Below are positions 32,849 through 44,063 of a DNA stretch of 64,000 bases, piece after piece. Position 1 is the first letter of the stretch; the number at the start of each line of letters is the position of its first letter. The notes beneath the pieces are model-generated. The model searched no databases. It was not told the DNA's origin and worked only from the letters and a program-made list of their open reading frames with translations. The stretch is from Paracamarosporium sp. OC-R06-R3 (taxonomy: Eukaryota > Ascomycota > Dothideomycetes > Pleosporales > Didymosphaeriaceae), in assembly GCA_019828545.1 (NCBI GenBank), contig JACVRA010000202.1:496001-560000 (forward strand), read 5' to 3'. The position numbers and the translations under genes are program-made.

Positions 32849-33459
32849 CGCGCAAGTCCGTCTGTCTAGTCGCGTGCACTTGATTGTGTATTGCAATATG
32901 TTGAAAGTAAGATGCGGGGTGAAATGGAAATGAGCGAAACCGCTTATTAAACCGCATATTGTGCGATTTCCTTCTTGCTATATACATACTGGTGCTGGTA
33001 TTTTTGACACCCGACCCAGAGCTCTCGGTCCCTGGAGGCTGTCTTTGGGTGTTAATCGGATGCGAGTAGAAGGGCTTCGGCCCCGAGACGCGTGCACGGG
33101 CCCCGTCTCGTACATTAGAAAACCCCGTGTACTCGCATCTCTCAACGTTTATCGTAATACACTTCCTTGAATCATAACAAGGATATTTTCTATAAAATCG
33201 AGAAGTAAAAAAGGGTATAATTCTTTGTTTTCGTCCATACGTGTTGTGAACATGGTTTTAAAGGCTACTTCTGCTTGCTTCATTGCGATTGGTTGTATCC
33301 CGGCCCGGCTAAGTGATGACATCTTGAGGTACTTCATAGCTACTTCCTATTTCAACTCCATCATTAATATACACAACCACGTCTCTTCACAACTGCATGT
33401 CCTTCATACTCGATATTAGCCTTGTCTTTCTCAGTTAGCGTACTACACCCGCGCTAGAC
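32849..33459. promoter_or_regulatory. Divergent promoter region between two MFS genes
   Basis: 611 bp between two divergent start codons. No coding frame supported. No binding site could be assigned with confidence. Confidence 0.55.
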
Positions 33460-34838
33460 ATGTCCTCACAAAATGCCGATGAGACCACGCGTCTTCTAGA
33501 TACACCATCAGAGGATGCCGTCAATCATCAATCCGATCAAGGCTATGGCAGAGAAGATACTTCCGTCAAGTCGCTTCCAATATCAACAAGTCTCAATTTC
33601 CGTATCACGGCCACCATGTTTTCTTTCATGGTCACTGGCCTTTTCAATGCATCAATTGGCGTCATGCTCACACCAGTATCCCATCATTACAACCTGAGCG
33701 ACCTTCATGTCTCTTTCATCTTCCTTTGTGGACCCATCGGCTATGTACTAGCGTCGCCTTTTAATGCTTCGATTCACTCTTGGTTGGGTCAACGCGGCAT
33801 CGCGCTCTTTGGACCCCTTCTGCACACTCTGGCCGCCGTGGGAATTGCTACACACCCACCTTTCCCCATCGTATTGGTTGCATTCGTGATTAATGCGATG
33901 GGCATCGGTTTGGTGGACGGTAGCTGGTGCGCGTGGGCCGGCGGGCTCGAAAAGGCCAATGTAGTGAGCGGACTACTGCATGGAAGCTACAGTGCAGGAG
34001 CTGCAGTTGGTCCATTTGCTGCGGGACTGTGGATATCCAAGGCGGAGAGGCCATGGTGGCAATGGTACTATGTTCTTGTGAGCTCAGCGACTACATTGTA
34101 CCATCTCTATGCATCTAACTGTTTTTGCAGGCCGGAGCTTCAGTGCTAGAGTTGATCATACTTTGTGCTGCTTTTAGATACGAAAACGCATCCAGATACC
34201 ACTCGTCAAAGAACCAAATCATTATGGAACAAGAGACCACATCTTGGAAAGAGATCTTCAAATATCCTGGAACCTGGTTTTCCGCCACGTACTTCCTCAC
34301 ATACGTTGGAATCGAAACGGCTATCTCAGGTTGGGTCGTCTCCTTCATGACGCGCTCCCGCCATGCCTCTACGTACTTCGCTTCGCTTTCTTCTTCCGGC
34401 TTCTGGACAGGCATGGCTGTAGGAAGGGTGACTCTTGGCTACGTCACAGATCGTATCGGCGTGCGTCGTGCAGCAGCCATGTATCTCTCATGCGCTATCG
34501 GGCTTTTACTACTCTTCGCCCTCATCAGCTCCCCTGTTGTGTCTATTATTGCGATGGCATTCGCCGGCGTCGTCATGGGACCGCTCTTTCCGTCAGGTGT
34601 GGTAGTTTTATCAGAGCTGTTGCCACGGGAGCTGCATGTCGCGGCTGTTTCTTTTGTAGCGTCTGTCGGGCAGATCGGTGGTGCCGCACTGCCGTTTGGT
34701 ATTGGTGCTATTGTGCAAGGGTTGGGCATTGGTGTTTTCAGATGGGTCATTCTGATCTTCTCAGGCATTGCGCTTTCTATGTGGATTCTGTTTGCGCAGC
34801 TGAAACCGAGAGGCGTTGTTAGGCACCGACTTGAGTAG
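33460..34838 (+). CDS. MFS transporter, fucose-permease (FHS)-like
   Basis: Two exons (33460-34077 and 34131-34838; intron GTGAGC...TTGCAG) give 441 residues with about 12 hydrophobic helices. The N-terminal half has ITATMFSFMVTGLFNASIGV, LCGPIGYVLASPFNASIHSW and NAMGIGLVDGSWCAWAG. The C-terminal half has ETAISGWVVSFMTRSR, TGMAVGRVTLGYVTDRIGVR (second motif A) and GPLFPSGVVVLSELLPRELH. This pattern fits the FHS/BSC6-like group of fungal MFS proteins, which are often sugar or nutrient carriers. The substrate here is unknown. Confidence 0.88.
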
Positions 34839-35165
34839 CGTTATGGGTAGGCTCATGATCATGTTTTCATGGTGGTCGAGTATCACTTATACTGAAGTAA
34901 GAAGTCGATGTAGAGCAACCAAGGTAATACATTGCCTATGTTGACTTTGTAAAGCGGAACGCAAAAATAACGTGTATCACTCCGAAGAGTTTAGGTATAG
35001 AGCATCCCACCGATAGCTAAGACCCGTTCGATCCCATTCTCCGTTGACCGTCTAATGCGTCTATCTATGCACGTACAACCAGAATTAGGATACCACCTCA
35101 CTGCAACTTTCCTTTGTTACCATCGCCAATATAAAAATGCATGCATCGTTTCAATCATCATCCAT
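34839..35165. other. Intergenic between convergent genes
   Basis: 327 bp holding the 3' flanks of the MFS and EDEM genes. Nothing else seen. Confidence 0.6.
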
Positions 35166-38100
35166 TTACAGCACGATCAAGTTGTTGATCCTTACGCCTT
35201 GGCTGAGGAAATAGTATCTGCGCCGAACACCAATCGCAGTTGCTCTTTTGAGAGACGCCATCGTCTCGTCACCGCCACTTACCATAATAAGTGGTATGGG
35301 ATGAGGCCGAGGTATACCCGACGATGTGTATTGCGTTTCATCAAGGAGGGGCTGGACAAGGTTGATTGATATTGGAGACTGTGACTTCGATGAAACGTTG
35401 GGCTTCTTCGAGGATATCTTCGAGCGAATCTGCGGATCGTCGGGGGATGCGGAATCACTGTCTTTGGTCACTTTATTGACTTTTGCAGATTTTGAAGTTT
35501 TATCGTCGCGAGCGTGCTTCCCAATACCATGGTCCTGAGTGCCTGGATTTGCTGTTTCGCCTTCATCTTGTAGATCCCCGCTTTCTTCTGCCTTGCTGGG
35601 AGACTCGTATGCATAGTGAGGTTCCTCATGTTCAGGATAGCTCACTACAACAACCATCTGTAAGCTTGAACTGCTTGGCGGGTAGGCTGGTATATTCCTC
35701 AGTTTGGCCGAGAACGAGCAGTCGCCTCGTGGGATAACTATGATCTGGTGGTGTTTGGGAACTTCGAGCGGTAGACGTTCATCGCACAAAGTGTTCGGGT
35801 GGATATAGATAGTCGACCAACTGAGTGCATTTTTCTTGTTGAAGGCAAGTTCTGAATCGGGAACGTCGGGCAAGGGTACGGAACCAGGGCCAAGCGGTAA
35901 TGCACCTTCGATGGCCAAGCGTTGGGTTGTCTGGGGTTTGTGGGTACCGGATGCCGAGGGCGATGAGGTTGCAGAAGAAGAAGGCGCCGCGAGAAGTGCC
36001 TGGAGAGAGTGAAGGAGTGATGATAGATAGGATTCACCACCTTCTAGCCGCTGTTTATCGACGTCCAGTTCGATTATTTCTAAATTGGATATGTTGTCCA
36101 TGCCATCAAGAGTATCTTTAAGTAAATCTGAAAGAGCGCCCGAAGGTATGATTTCAGGTTCAGGTGGAACATCGATTACAAGATCTACTGTTACTCCATC
36201 GCGTGTACGCGTAAAAAACGGATCTGTAGGATTAAAGCTGTCGATTGTCGAGCGAGACATGTATACTTTTTCATCGCGACCAAGAGCAATGTTGGAGATG
36301 GCGTAGATGCGGAACTGGTCATCCATGGTAATTTCTTGCTGTAGTGGAAAGGCTTCCGGCTCTCTCACCATACCGAGCCGCACCCCGCTCATAGAATTGA
36401 CGAGAATGCCCTGTTGTACTCGCTGCAATGTCCCTGTTTGTAAATTGTTCGGTAGGTTGGGGAATGACAGATCAAAGGTGGCGCGCACAGTCATTTTCGA
36501 ACTCGTAGCGTTGTGAGGAATGAGCTCGGGAGGTAGTGTCCATGGATAATACGTGTAATTCGAAGGTGACCGAATGTCAGAAAGAGAGATGCTTGGATGG
36601 TCTGCACTAAACTCTACCAATGGTGATTCGAGCGTGTCTCTCGTAGGCATCAAATGTAGTCGAGCCAGACTTGCGGCGTGGAAGATATCGTGTCGCGCAG
36701 CTGTTGCAGAAATGCTGAACGGAAGATGTTCTGGTGGGAGTGGGCATACACCAAGTGCTGGTTCAGGACTTGGCTCGCTTTGTTTGGCAGATCCCGACGG
36801 CCGCACACGTTTAGGGATGATTAATGGATGTCCCTCGGTTGTGAAGACGTATGGCGCATCCCATGTGTTTAGTGGATGCGAAGAATCAAAGGTGAGGAAA
36901 AGATATTTTGCGGTTTCGCCCAAGAAGAAGCTCTCCATACGGTCACTCAATTCTCCACTTCGAACATCATGCAAGCCGGCCCAACCACATTTAGTCCAGC
37001 ATCGTCTTTTAATGTCGCGTTGAATCATCTCAGCCACATGCAAGTACCAAGGATCCTTGGTGGCGCGATACAGGTACCAGTTGGACTCAATAAACTCAGG
37101 CCGTCCAGGCCACCATCGCAATCCACTCTCGATATTCCCGGTTGCTGTCGACCATCTTTCAGGCATCGCAGAATACCGAGTCCAGAGGGCAGTGTGAAGT
37201 AGGTGGGTCTCGATTGCCTCATCCAGCTCTCCAGCCATCGTCAAGACACCCTGATAGAACGTGCTCAGACTGTCAATCCAAAACGCGCGCATAGCACCAG
37301 TGTAGAGGTCCACCTGGAAGTAATGCGGATGCTGGTGTTGTGGTCCACGATAGATTTGTCTTTTGATGGCACCGTGCGCGTCTTGCCACGTGCGGAGGAA
37401 AGCATCTGACGAATCGAGATGGGCGTGCTCAGCATCGTAAGGCAATCCAGAGAGTAAGATGTGCGCTTTGAGAGCATATTCGAAGAAACTGTCGATGCCT
37501 GCGCCGACACCAGTATATGGTGAGACCCATTGGCCTGTTTCCGCATCTATACCAGCTCCTATCAGACCAATGGTACTCCGACGTGACCAGACGGCCCAGA
37601 AGGCGTCCTTGGCAGCAATTTCGAAGCGTGAATCGCCTGTCAGACGGCTGAGAGTAGAGAATTCCAAAACAAGACTGCCAGCACCAGCACTGCACGTTTC
37701 AGTGATCTCGTTTCCTTGGTCCTTTGAATCCTTGCTGCACTGGCCATGTTCTGCATCATTGTTGTAGGGCGAATTGGCGTAGAAGGGCACGCCGTGCCGA
37801 AGGTTTACGCGCGGATATGGAAGGCCAGTCGGGGTATGAAAGGCGGGCATCAACCGTTCAGCAAGGTCCGTAGCCAGCCGCAGCAGCTGTCCGTCGTACA
37901 CCAGTCCGTTCCGCCAGAAGATGCCTTCTCTTCCCTTCTTCTTCTGCACTTTCGCGTCGTACCCACGGATGGGCAGATCTCCGACGGCAAATTGGTGCGC
38001 ACTCAGCAGCCCTCCAACGCCTCGTATGACCGTCTCGAAGACCTGCACCTTACTGTCCAGGTCAAAGCCACGTGCTCTTTTTCCTTGGCCACTCGGGCCT

Positions 38101-38591
38101 TTTGATCCGTCTCCATAGTTGTCTACTAGTGCCTTGATGCCGTCCTGGAAATCGTCTAATGGGCGGTTGCGCCCACGCTTTGCTGGTGGGGGCGACGAAG
38201 CGAGGATTGCCAGCGTGGATAGACTATCGATCAATGTCAACGAGTAATTTCCCAGTACGTCGTTGACTTCGATATGTGCGGGATTATGGCGGTCGCGAGT
38301 GAGGGGCGTGCAACTGAGGGGGCGCAGTTCGTCTTCGGGGAAGGCGTATTTCATGTAACCATCGAAGCCATGGTAGAAGACGTCTATCGTCTCTTGTCTG
38401 GGGAGATCAGCACGGATCTTGAATGGTTACCCCGACCGGGCATACCTTAGGCTCGCGATAGCATCATCTGTCATGCCACGCGCGAGCGTCGCCCAAGCGC
38501 AGAGACACAGCAAGAGCGTCCATGTCAGGCTCGAGGAAGCTCCCCCGGGCCCTGGCGCGCATCGCCGTGCAGGCCGTCCAGAGGAGTGCAT
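35166..38591 (-). CDS. ER degradation-enhancing alpha-mannosidase-like protein (GH47, EDEM) with PA domain
   Basis: Two exons (38591-38446 and 38397-35166) give ~1125 residues. Exon 1 encodes a hydrophobic signal sequence (LTWTLLLCLCAWATLARG) and joins within an Arg codon to QETIDVFYHGFDGYMKYAFP, followed by EDELRPLSC. GH47 landmarks: LTLIDSLSTLAI, VYDGQLLRLATDLAERL, GSLVLEFSTLSRLTGDSRF, GAGIDSFFEYALKAHILLSG, PEFIESNWYLYRATKDPWYL, DRMESFFLGETAKYLFLTFD and FTTEGHPLI. A protease-associated (PA)-like segment lies at ~900-975 (IIVIPRGDCSFSAKLRNI). EDEM/Mnl1 proteins trim mannose from misfolded glycoproteins for ERAD in the ER. No HDEL-type retention signal is seen. Divergent from TIM50, 284 bp between starts. 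Confidence 0.92.
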
Positions 38592-38875
38592 GCCCAAGAG
38601 AGCCCCGGTTCGGCGACATGGAAACCGGAGAAGACGGCGGGGTCAGAAGGCTTCGAGTCTCATGCCGCCGCGAGCCATGCCGGGATGCGTAGTCGGCCAC
38701 CTGTTGCTTTCGCTCGCCCGTGCGCCGCGCTTGGCACTGTCGTCAGAAAAATAGTTATCGGGAGACCGCAAGCTAGCGTCACCACCTGCGCCCATGCCAG
38801 CTCCAATTCTTTCGTTCCATGTATTCTATCCCCTCAGTCCCTTGTAATTTGTAGTGTGCACCTTCCTCCATCGCA

Positions 38876-40592
38876 ATGTTGTCGCGCGCAGCAACTCGCG
38901 CCTTCCACGGCCTGCGCGCCACGCCTGCGCTGGCTGTTCCACGCATAGCTCCTATAGCTTCCTCGGCGCAGCGCATACGCTTCTACGCGAGCAAGCCCGG
39001 CCAGGACGCCTCATGGAAGCGCTCCGATGCCGCCAAACTCAACAACAAGGCGAAGAACGACCCCATACACCCCGACGAGCAGCCCGAGTTCGATGCCGCC
39101 GCGGCACCAGAGCGGAACACGGCCCCAACAGCAGGCTCGAAATCAACTCCAGAGGACGCAGAGCCTGCAGCAGAAAGCTCACAGCAGCCGCAGAAGCCTC
39201 TGCCTGACCTACGGCATGGCATCCCGTCGACGTTCGGAGCAGAATTTGGCGGCGCCGAGGCAAAGTCGCAGACGGGTGCTCATGACCCCAACAACATCAC
39301 CGAGGACCCTGAAAAGGAACCTGGGCCAGGACGTGAGGGTGGAGAGCTGCCCAAATCCGCATACGAGACGAGCACAGACAGGAGGCGTAACAAGGTCGCC
39401 AACTGGTCATACATCGCATTTGCATTGTTCGGAACCACGAGTGCAGCGTATCTATGCAGGGACTGGGAGAGCGAAGAGGAAGAAAAGAAACACACAGACG
39501 CGCCTTCCGGATGGACACCCATACTTATGTATCAGCGCGCCAAGGCACGCATCACCGGCGAGATGAGCTACTATACCGAGCCAACCTTCAACAAGCTCCT
39601 CCCAGAGGTGGAGATGATGCCTCCGCTGACCCTCGTTCTGAGCTTGGAAGATCTGTTGGTACACTCTGAATGGACGACGAAGCACGGCTGGCGGACAGCG
39701 AAGCGACCTGGTGTAGACTACTTCCTCCGATATCTGAGCCAGTACTACGAGCTTGTCATCTTCACGTCGGCGAAATCCATGGATGCCGATCCCATCATCC
39801 GCAAACTCGACCCTTACCGCATCGTCATGTGGCCTCTGTTCCGTGAGGCAACCCGCTACGAGAAGGGCGACTACATCAAGGTATGTTAGCTGGAACTGCA
39901 GAAATTGGTCTCGTTGCTAATATACTCAGGACCTTTCACATTTAAACCGTGATCTATCGAGAACCATTATCATCGACACCGATCCTTCACATGTGAAGCT
40001 CCAGCCCGAGAACGCCATCGTGCTTCCAAAATGGAAGGGACAACCTGGTGACAAAGATCTCATAGCTCTAATCCCATTCCTCGAGTACCTCGCTATGCTT
40101 CAACAAGGTGGAGGCAATTTCGACGTGCGACAGGCTCTCAAGTCAATGGAGGGCAAGGACATACCTACAGAGTTCGCGCGCCGAGAAGCAAAATTGCGTG
40201 CCGAGTTCCAGAAAGACTTGGAGGCAGACAAAGCAAAGAGGGGTAAGAGAAGCGTAGGTTCTTTTGTAGGCGCTCTTGGTTTGGGAAGCAAGCAAGGTCA
40301 AATGATCCTTGCCGACGGCACCAACATGTCTGAAGGCTTGGCACAGGGCAAAATGATGATTGATATGTTCCGCGAGATCGGCCAGAAACAGTACCAAGTC
40401 ATGGACAAGGAGATTCGCGAGAACGGCGAGAAATGGCTCAAGGAGATGGCTGAGGAAGAGAAGAAATTCCAAGAGGAGCAGATGAAGAACATGAAGAGTG
40501 GTGCAATGAGCTGGTTTGGAGGCAGTGCTGCTGCCCCTACACAACAGCCACCACCCCCTACTGCAGCACCCGAGGCTGGCAAGACATCTTGA
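38876..40592 (+). CDS. TIM50: Mitochondrial inner membrane translocase subunit TIM50
   Basis: Two exons (38876-39880 and 39930-40592; 49-nt intron) give 555 residues. An Arg-rich amphipathic mitochondrial presequence (MLSRAATRAFHGLRATPALA) is followed by a matrix stretch, one TM helix (NWSYIAFALFGTTSAAYL) and the NIF/FCP1-like domain in the intermembrane space: PLTLVLSLEDLLVHSEWT, RPGVDYFLRYLSQYYELVIF and RTIIIDTDPSHVKLQPENAI. As in other Tim50 proteins the DxDx(T/V) phosphatase motif is degenerate (SLEDLL), so it is a receptor for presequence proteins of the TIM23 complex. The C-terminus ends in a Pro/Ala-rich tail. Confidence 0.95.
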
Positions 40593-41204
40593 AAATCTCA
40601 TGAAATGGCGTTGGGGATGTAAAGTCTTACACCGTTTCCACTCTTGTAGAAGAGACGGGGTTGCATTGGGCGGCTTTGAAACTGTATTGTATATTGCATA
40701 TGTATCAATAAGATGTTGGGCAAATCAATTGAGCATGTCCTCCCTTCTGCACTTTCTCTCAATATGGAATCAATTACAGTCGCGCTACTACGCCTTTAAA
40801 CTTTGAACTGCTTCGACTTGTGTAAATACAGACGTCCTAGATACATGTAGAAGCATTACAGAGCCAAGCATAATATCTACTATATAACATCAACCCTCAA
40901 GTAGCCTTTGCGAAGGGACCCGTTTTTATTGACTGTTCGGTCACAGCGTTGAGGCCACTCAGATTGAATAATCAATAAAAACGAGTTCCTTCGTACAACA
41001 GACACGGAGATCTGGGAGACGTCTGTAAAGCGGATATCAACGGCCAAGCAATACCATAGTATCCACGGACATAAGCTCGAGTCGGAGATAAAGCAATTTT
41101 GCGGGGAAGCGGCGGCAAGCCAATCGCATAACGTCTCATGCACATCTCAAACAAATGTCCCGACGGATTTCTTGACCGTTGTCTTCGTCACCTGCAAGAG
41201 TACC
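40593..41204. other. Intergenic; contains MITE copy 1
   Basis: About 0.6 kb, holding the TIM50 3' flank and the promoter of the next gene. A hairpin element lies at 40911-40993. Confidence 0.6.
40911..40993. mobile_element. Hairpin MITE, copy 1
   Basis: 83 bp, starting CGAAGGGACCCGTTTTTATT and ending AACGAGTTCCTTCG. The two ends are inverted repeats over ~30 bp. It matches 45724-45805 in the same orientation, with a shared core (TGAGGCCA, CAG, TTGAATA, TCAATAA). The flanks are TG on the left and TA on the right, compatible with a TA target site of a Tc1/mariner-type element with one mutated side. It lies ~210 bp upstream of the start codon at 41205. No transposase is nearby. Confidence 0.85.
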
Positions 41205-42902
41205 ATGGCGAACTCTCGTCCGCCACCCCAGGATCCTGTTAATGGCGGCTGGGCGTCTCCACCACCCGCCTACAGCAGCCCGCATTCGGAGCCCGTCGAC
41301 TTTGCAGTCGGAACGATGAATACTATCGACGCCTTCTATTTTGGACCTGCCACAGACGAAGAATCTGAAGGGGAGTCTATATCCTCCGATGCTCTTGCCG
41401 AGTTTGATAAGCTCGACGAGCAACTCCGCATGCATCGCGCGCCTATTATACAGCCAGTCTTGCAGGTGCCGGAGCAACCATTCCCATTTATGCGTCTTCC
41501 ACTTGAGTTACGCGAACAAGTCTACGATGAGTACTTTAAAGCCGAAGTATGAAATACAGTGATATGGAAAAAAGTAAAAGAGGCTAATGTTCAGTAGGGC
41601 AGATTGAATATGTCCGAGGTAGCCGAAGGGCTGAGTGGGAGGTACGAGTTCGAATTTGCACTGCTGAGAACAAATAAGCAGATCTGGTTGGAGTCTCTGA
41701 GGAGCTGGAGGAAGAATGTATTTGTACGAATTGAGACACCGTGGTCACATGCTGGTAAGAATCATGCTATTGGCCCTATCGTGAAGATGAGTTAACGTGA
41801 CTAATCGAGATCAGTTCATCAAATCAGGTCCGAGGGGCAGGTACCAATAGTTGCAGCTGGACCCCGAGCGGATCTGTTCAAGCAACACAGGGGCCTCATC
41901 CAGGTCACCGCACCCTTACACGGCGTCACCGTGCCCGACCATACCATCATCCTACTCTTGGAAGATTTGCCAAGTTTCACCAAAGTCTGGTACTACTCTG
42001 CGCTCAACTATACCAACCTCAACCCACAGATTTGCCTCACGTTCACATTACGCGACCCATACTACCCAGCAGATCCTAAACCAGTCCCATTAGAGCTACA
42101 GCGGAAGCTACTCCTGCCATTCGGAGACGTAAAACGCCTTTTTGAAACGGATTTTGAGGGATATGACGAAACTATCATATCAGAGCTCCGCAGAATCATG
42201 GAAATACCTTACCCTACTGTCCAAGAATCCTGCGAATTATCTACAACCCTCATGGAGACAGGCGACCTGCTTCTTGCGACCCATAGCCCTCAACAGGCGC
42301 TGGACCACTATATTAAGGCCTTTGACGCTATCCATATTAAGATTTCTGGGCGTGAAAGAAGAGTTTTGGCCGATGGACACTTTACAGAGGATATCCATGC
42401 AGGACGCTATGCAGGCCAGGCCGCCATGACAGTCAGAGTCATGCTTCGCATCCGCCTCGTCGCTCGCGTAATCCACACATATTTGGACCTAAAACGCCCC
42501 GATGAGGCTGCTTTCTGGGGCATACGCAGCATCAGGCTCATACGGCAGGGGACGAATCCGGACAACGACATGGAGGATTTCTTCAGCGAGTTCCTGGGGT
42601 CCAGCGACATAGCGTGTATTTATTTGTGGACTGCTGCTGCGTTCACGCTCATGGAGAACGATGAGAAGTGGGCGGAAGAAAGAGAGCGATATAAGTGGGA
42701 AGATGATGGTGTAGCTGATTGTGAGATTATGTGGAGGAGGGCGGGATTGTACTTGTCGCCAGCTAGGTATGCGTCGGAGAAAAGGGAGATTATGCAGGAA
42801 TTAAAGAGGCTTGGGGTCAGGGCGCCGGCTGGAGTTTTAACGCAGGATGCAGATGAAGTGGATAGTTTGAGTCATCTGAATCTGGCGTCTATGGAATCTT
42901 GA
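41205..42902 (+). CDS. F-box/2EXR-like protein of unknown function
   Basis: Three exons (41205-41546, 41598-41754, 41815-42902) give 528 residues. Near residue 95 is FPFMRLPLELREQVYDEYF, the RLPxELRxxIY signature of fungal F-box-like/2EXR proteins. After intron 1, YEFEFALLRTNKQIWLESLR also fits the usual second part of that domain. The C-terminal 250 residues have helical, TPR-like character (LMETGDLLLATHSPQQALDH, IHTYLDLKRPDEAAFW). The start MANSRPP is the first ATG of the frame. These proteins are numerous in Pleosporales and mostly uncharacterised; a role as ubiquitin-ligase adaptor is only a guess. MITE copy 1 lies in its promoter. Confidence 0.78.
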
Positions 42903-44063
42903 CGGGTTAAATGGCAGAAGGAATCGTACTTTGTAGAAGACTATACCGACTCTATTCACAACAGAGACTTGCTACCAAGTGTGCCAGCCAGTTATTCACG
43001 AGTTATCATGCCGGCGGAGGGCTGTCGCAAAGGAGGGTAAGATGCAATTGGGATATACTACTTGAGATCTGAGATGTATCATTTTATTCAATGGCATCAC
43101 AAGAGTGTACAAGTGCAGTTTGATAAAGGTGAATAAGTAGATTGGGTTGGTTGGGTTTAATAGGAAAGCTTCAGGAACGTTTCAGGCTACTTCGACAGAC
43201 CATCAAACCACCTACATGGTCACTTCAAAAGGAATCACACCATATGTGAACTGCAATGAAACTGGGATGATGCTGCGTGTAGCATAAATCTAAGTTTCAA
43301 CAGTGTGCGTGGTGGCGAACTTTGCTATTTAATTGGCCAAACTCAACGCATCCTTCTGAGACAGTGTTGAAAAGTTTAGAGCGTGCGCCGTGTAGTGTAC
43401 ACAGTGTCACAATCTCGATATGGTGGAGCATCGTGCAGGATAGGTTACCAGTACAACGGTAGCCTTCGCTTCCCCGCGCTCCCGTAAACAAACTTTCACT
43501 TTCAACCTTGAGCAGCCACGACATTTGTCGTCACAGAAGCCCTTGCTGTTATGCGATCGCGAATCACCAAGTTTGGGGCGTCTTGTATTACCTTAGGAAA
43601 ACATTGGCTTGGTGTTGTGGTAAATTCCACTGTCCCCATTGAAAAGTCATATCAGAAGATCATGGAAATCAACGGGTACTGTTAGTGAAGCGAGCTGGTG
43701 CGGAGCGTTCGATGACTGCGAGTGAGACAGCCTCGTCAAGAGACCCAATCAGACACACCGGAGACCAGACCGAAACTTCGATCGCACCTCACACCAGAGT
43801 TCCCGTACCATGATTCGCACGCTCCAGCTGCTCAGTTCGGACGTCATCATGGAACGGGCCACTCGCAGTAGTCCATTCGATTGTTCCATACGTTTGCAAT
43901 AGGACTGGCAGTCGGCGCGCCAATGCTCCTGCAGGGAGGTTTGAGCTAAGGTGCTAGATTTGCCGCTGACGGTCGGAAGCTCCGTATTTTATAACAAGGA
44001 AGGCATCCTGCTCCCGTCCCATTACCAATTTGCCATGCTGCTCCACCCCATCAGCCTTTCTGC
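42903..44063. other. Intergenic, 1.2 kb, no supported gene
   Basis: Between two genes on the plus strand. Holds the promoter of the multi-TM gene at its right end. No reading frame or repeat stands out. Confidence 0.6.
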
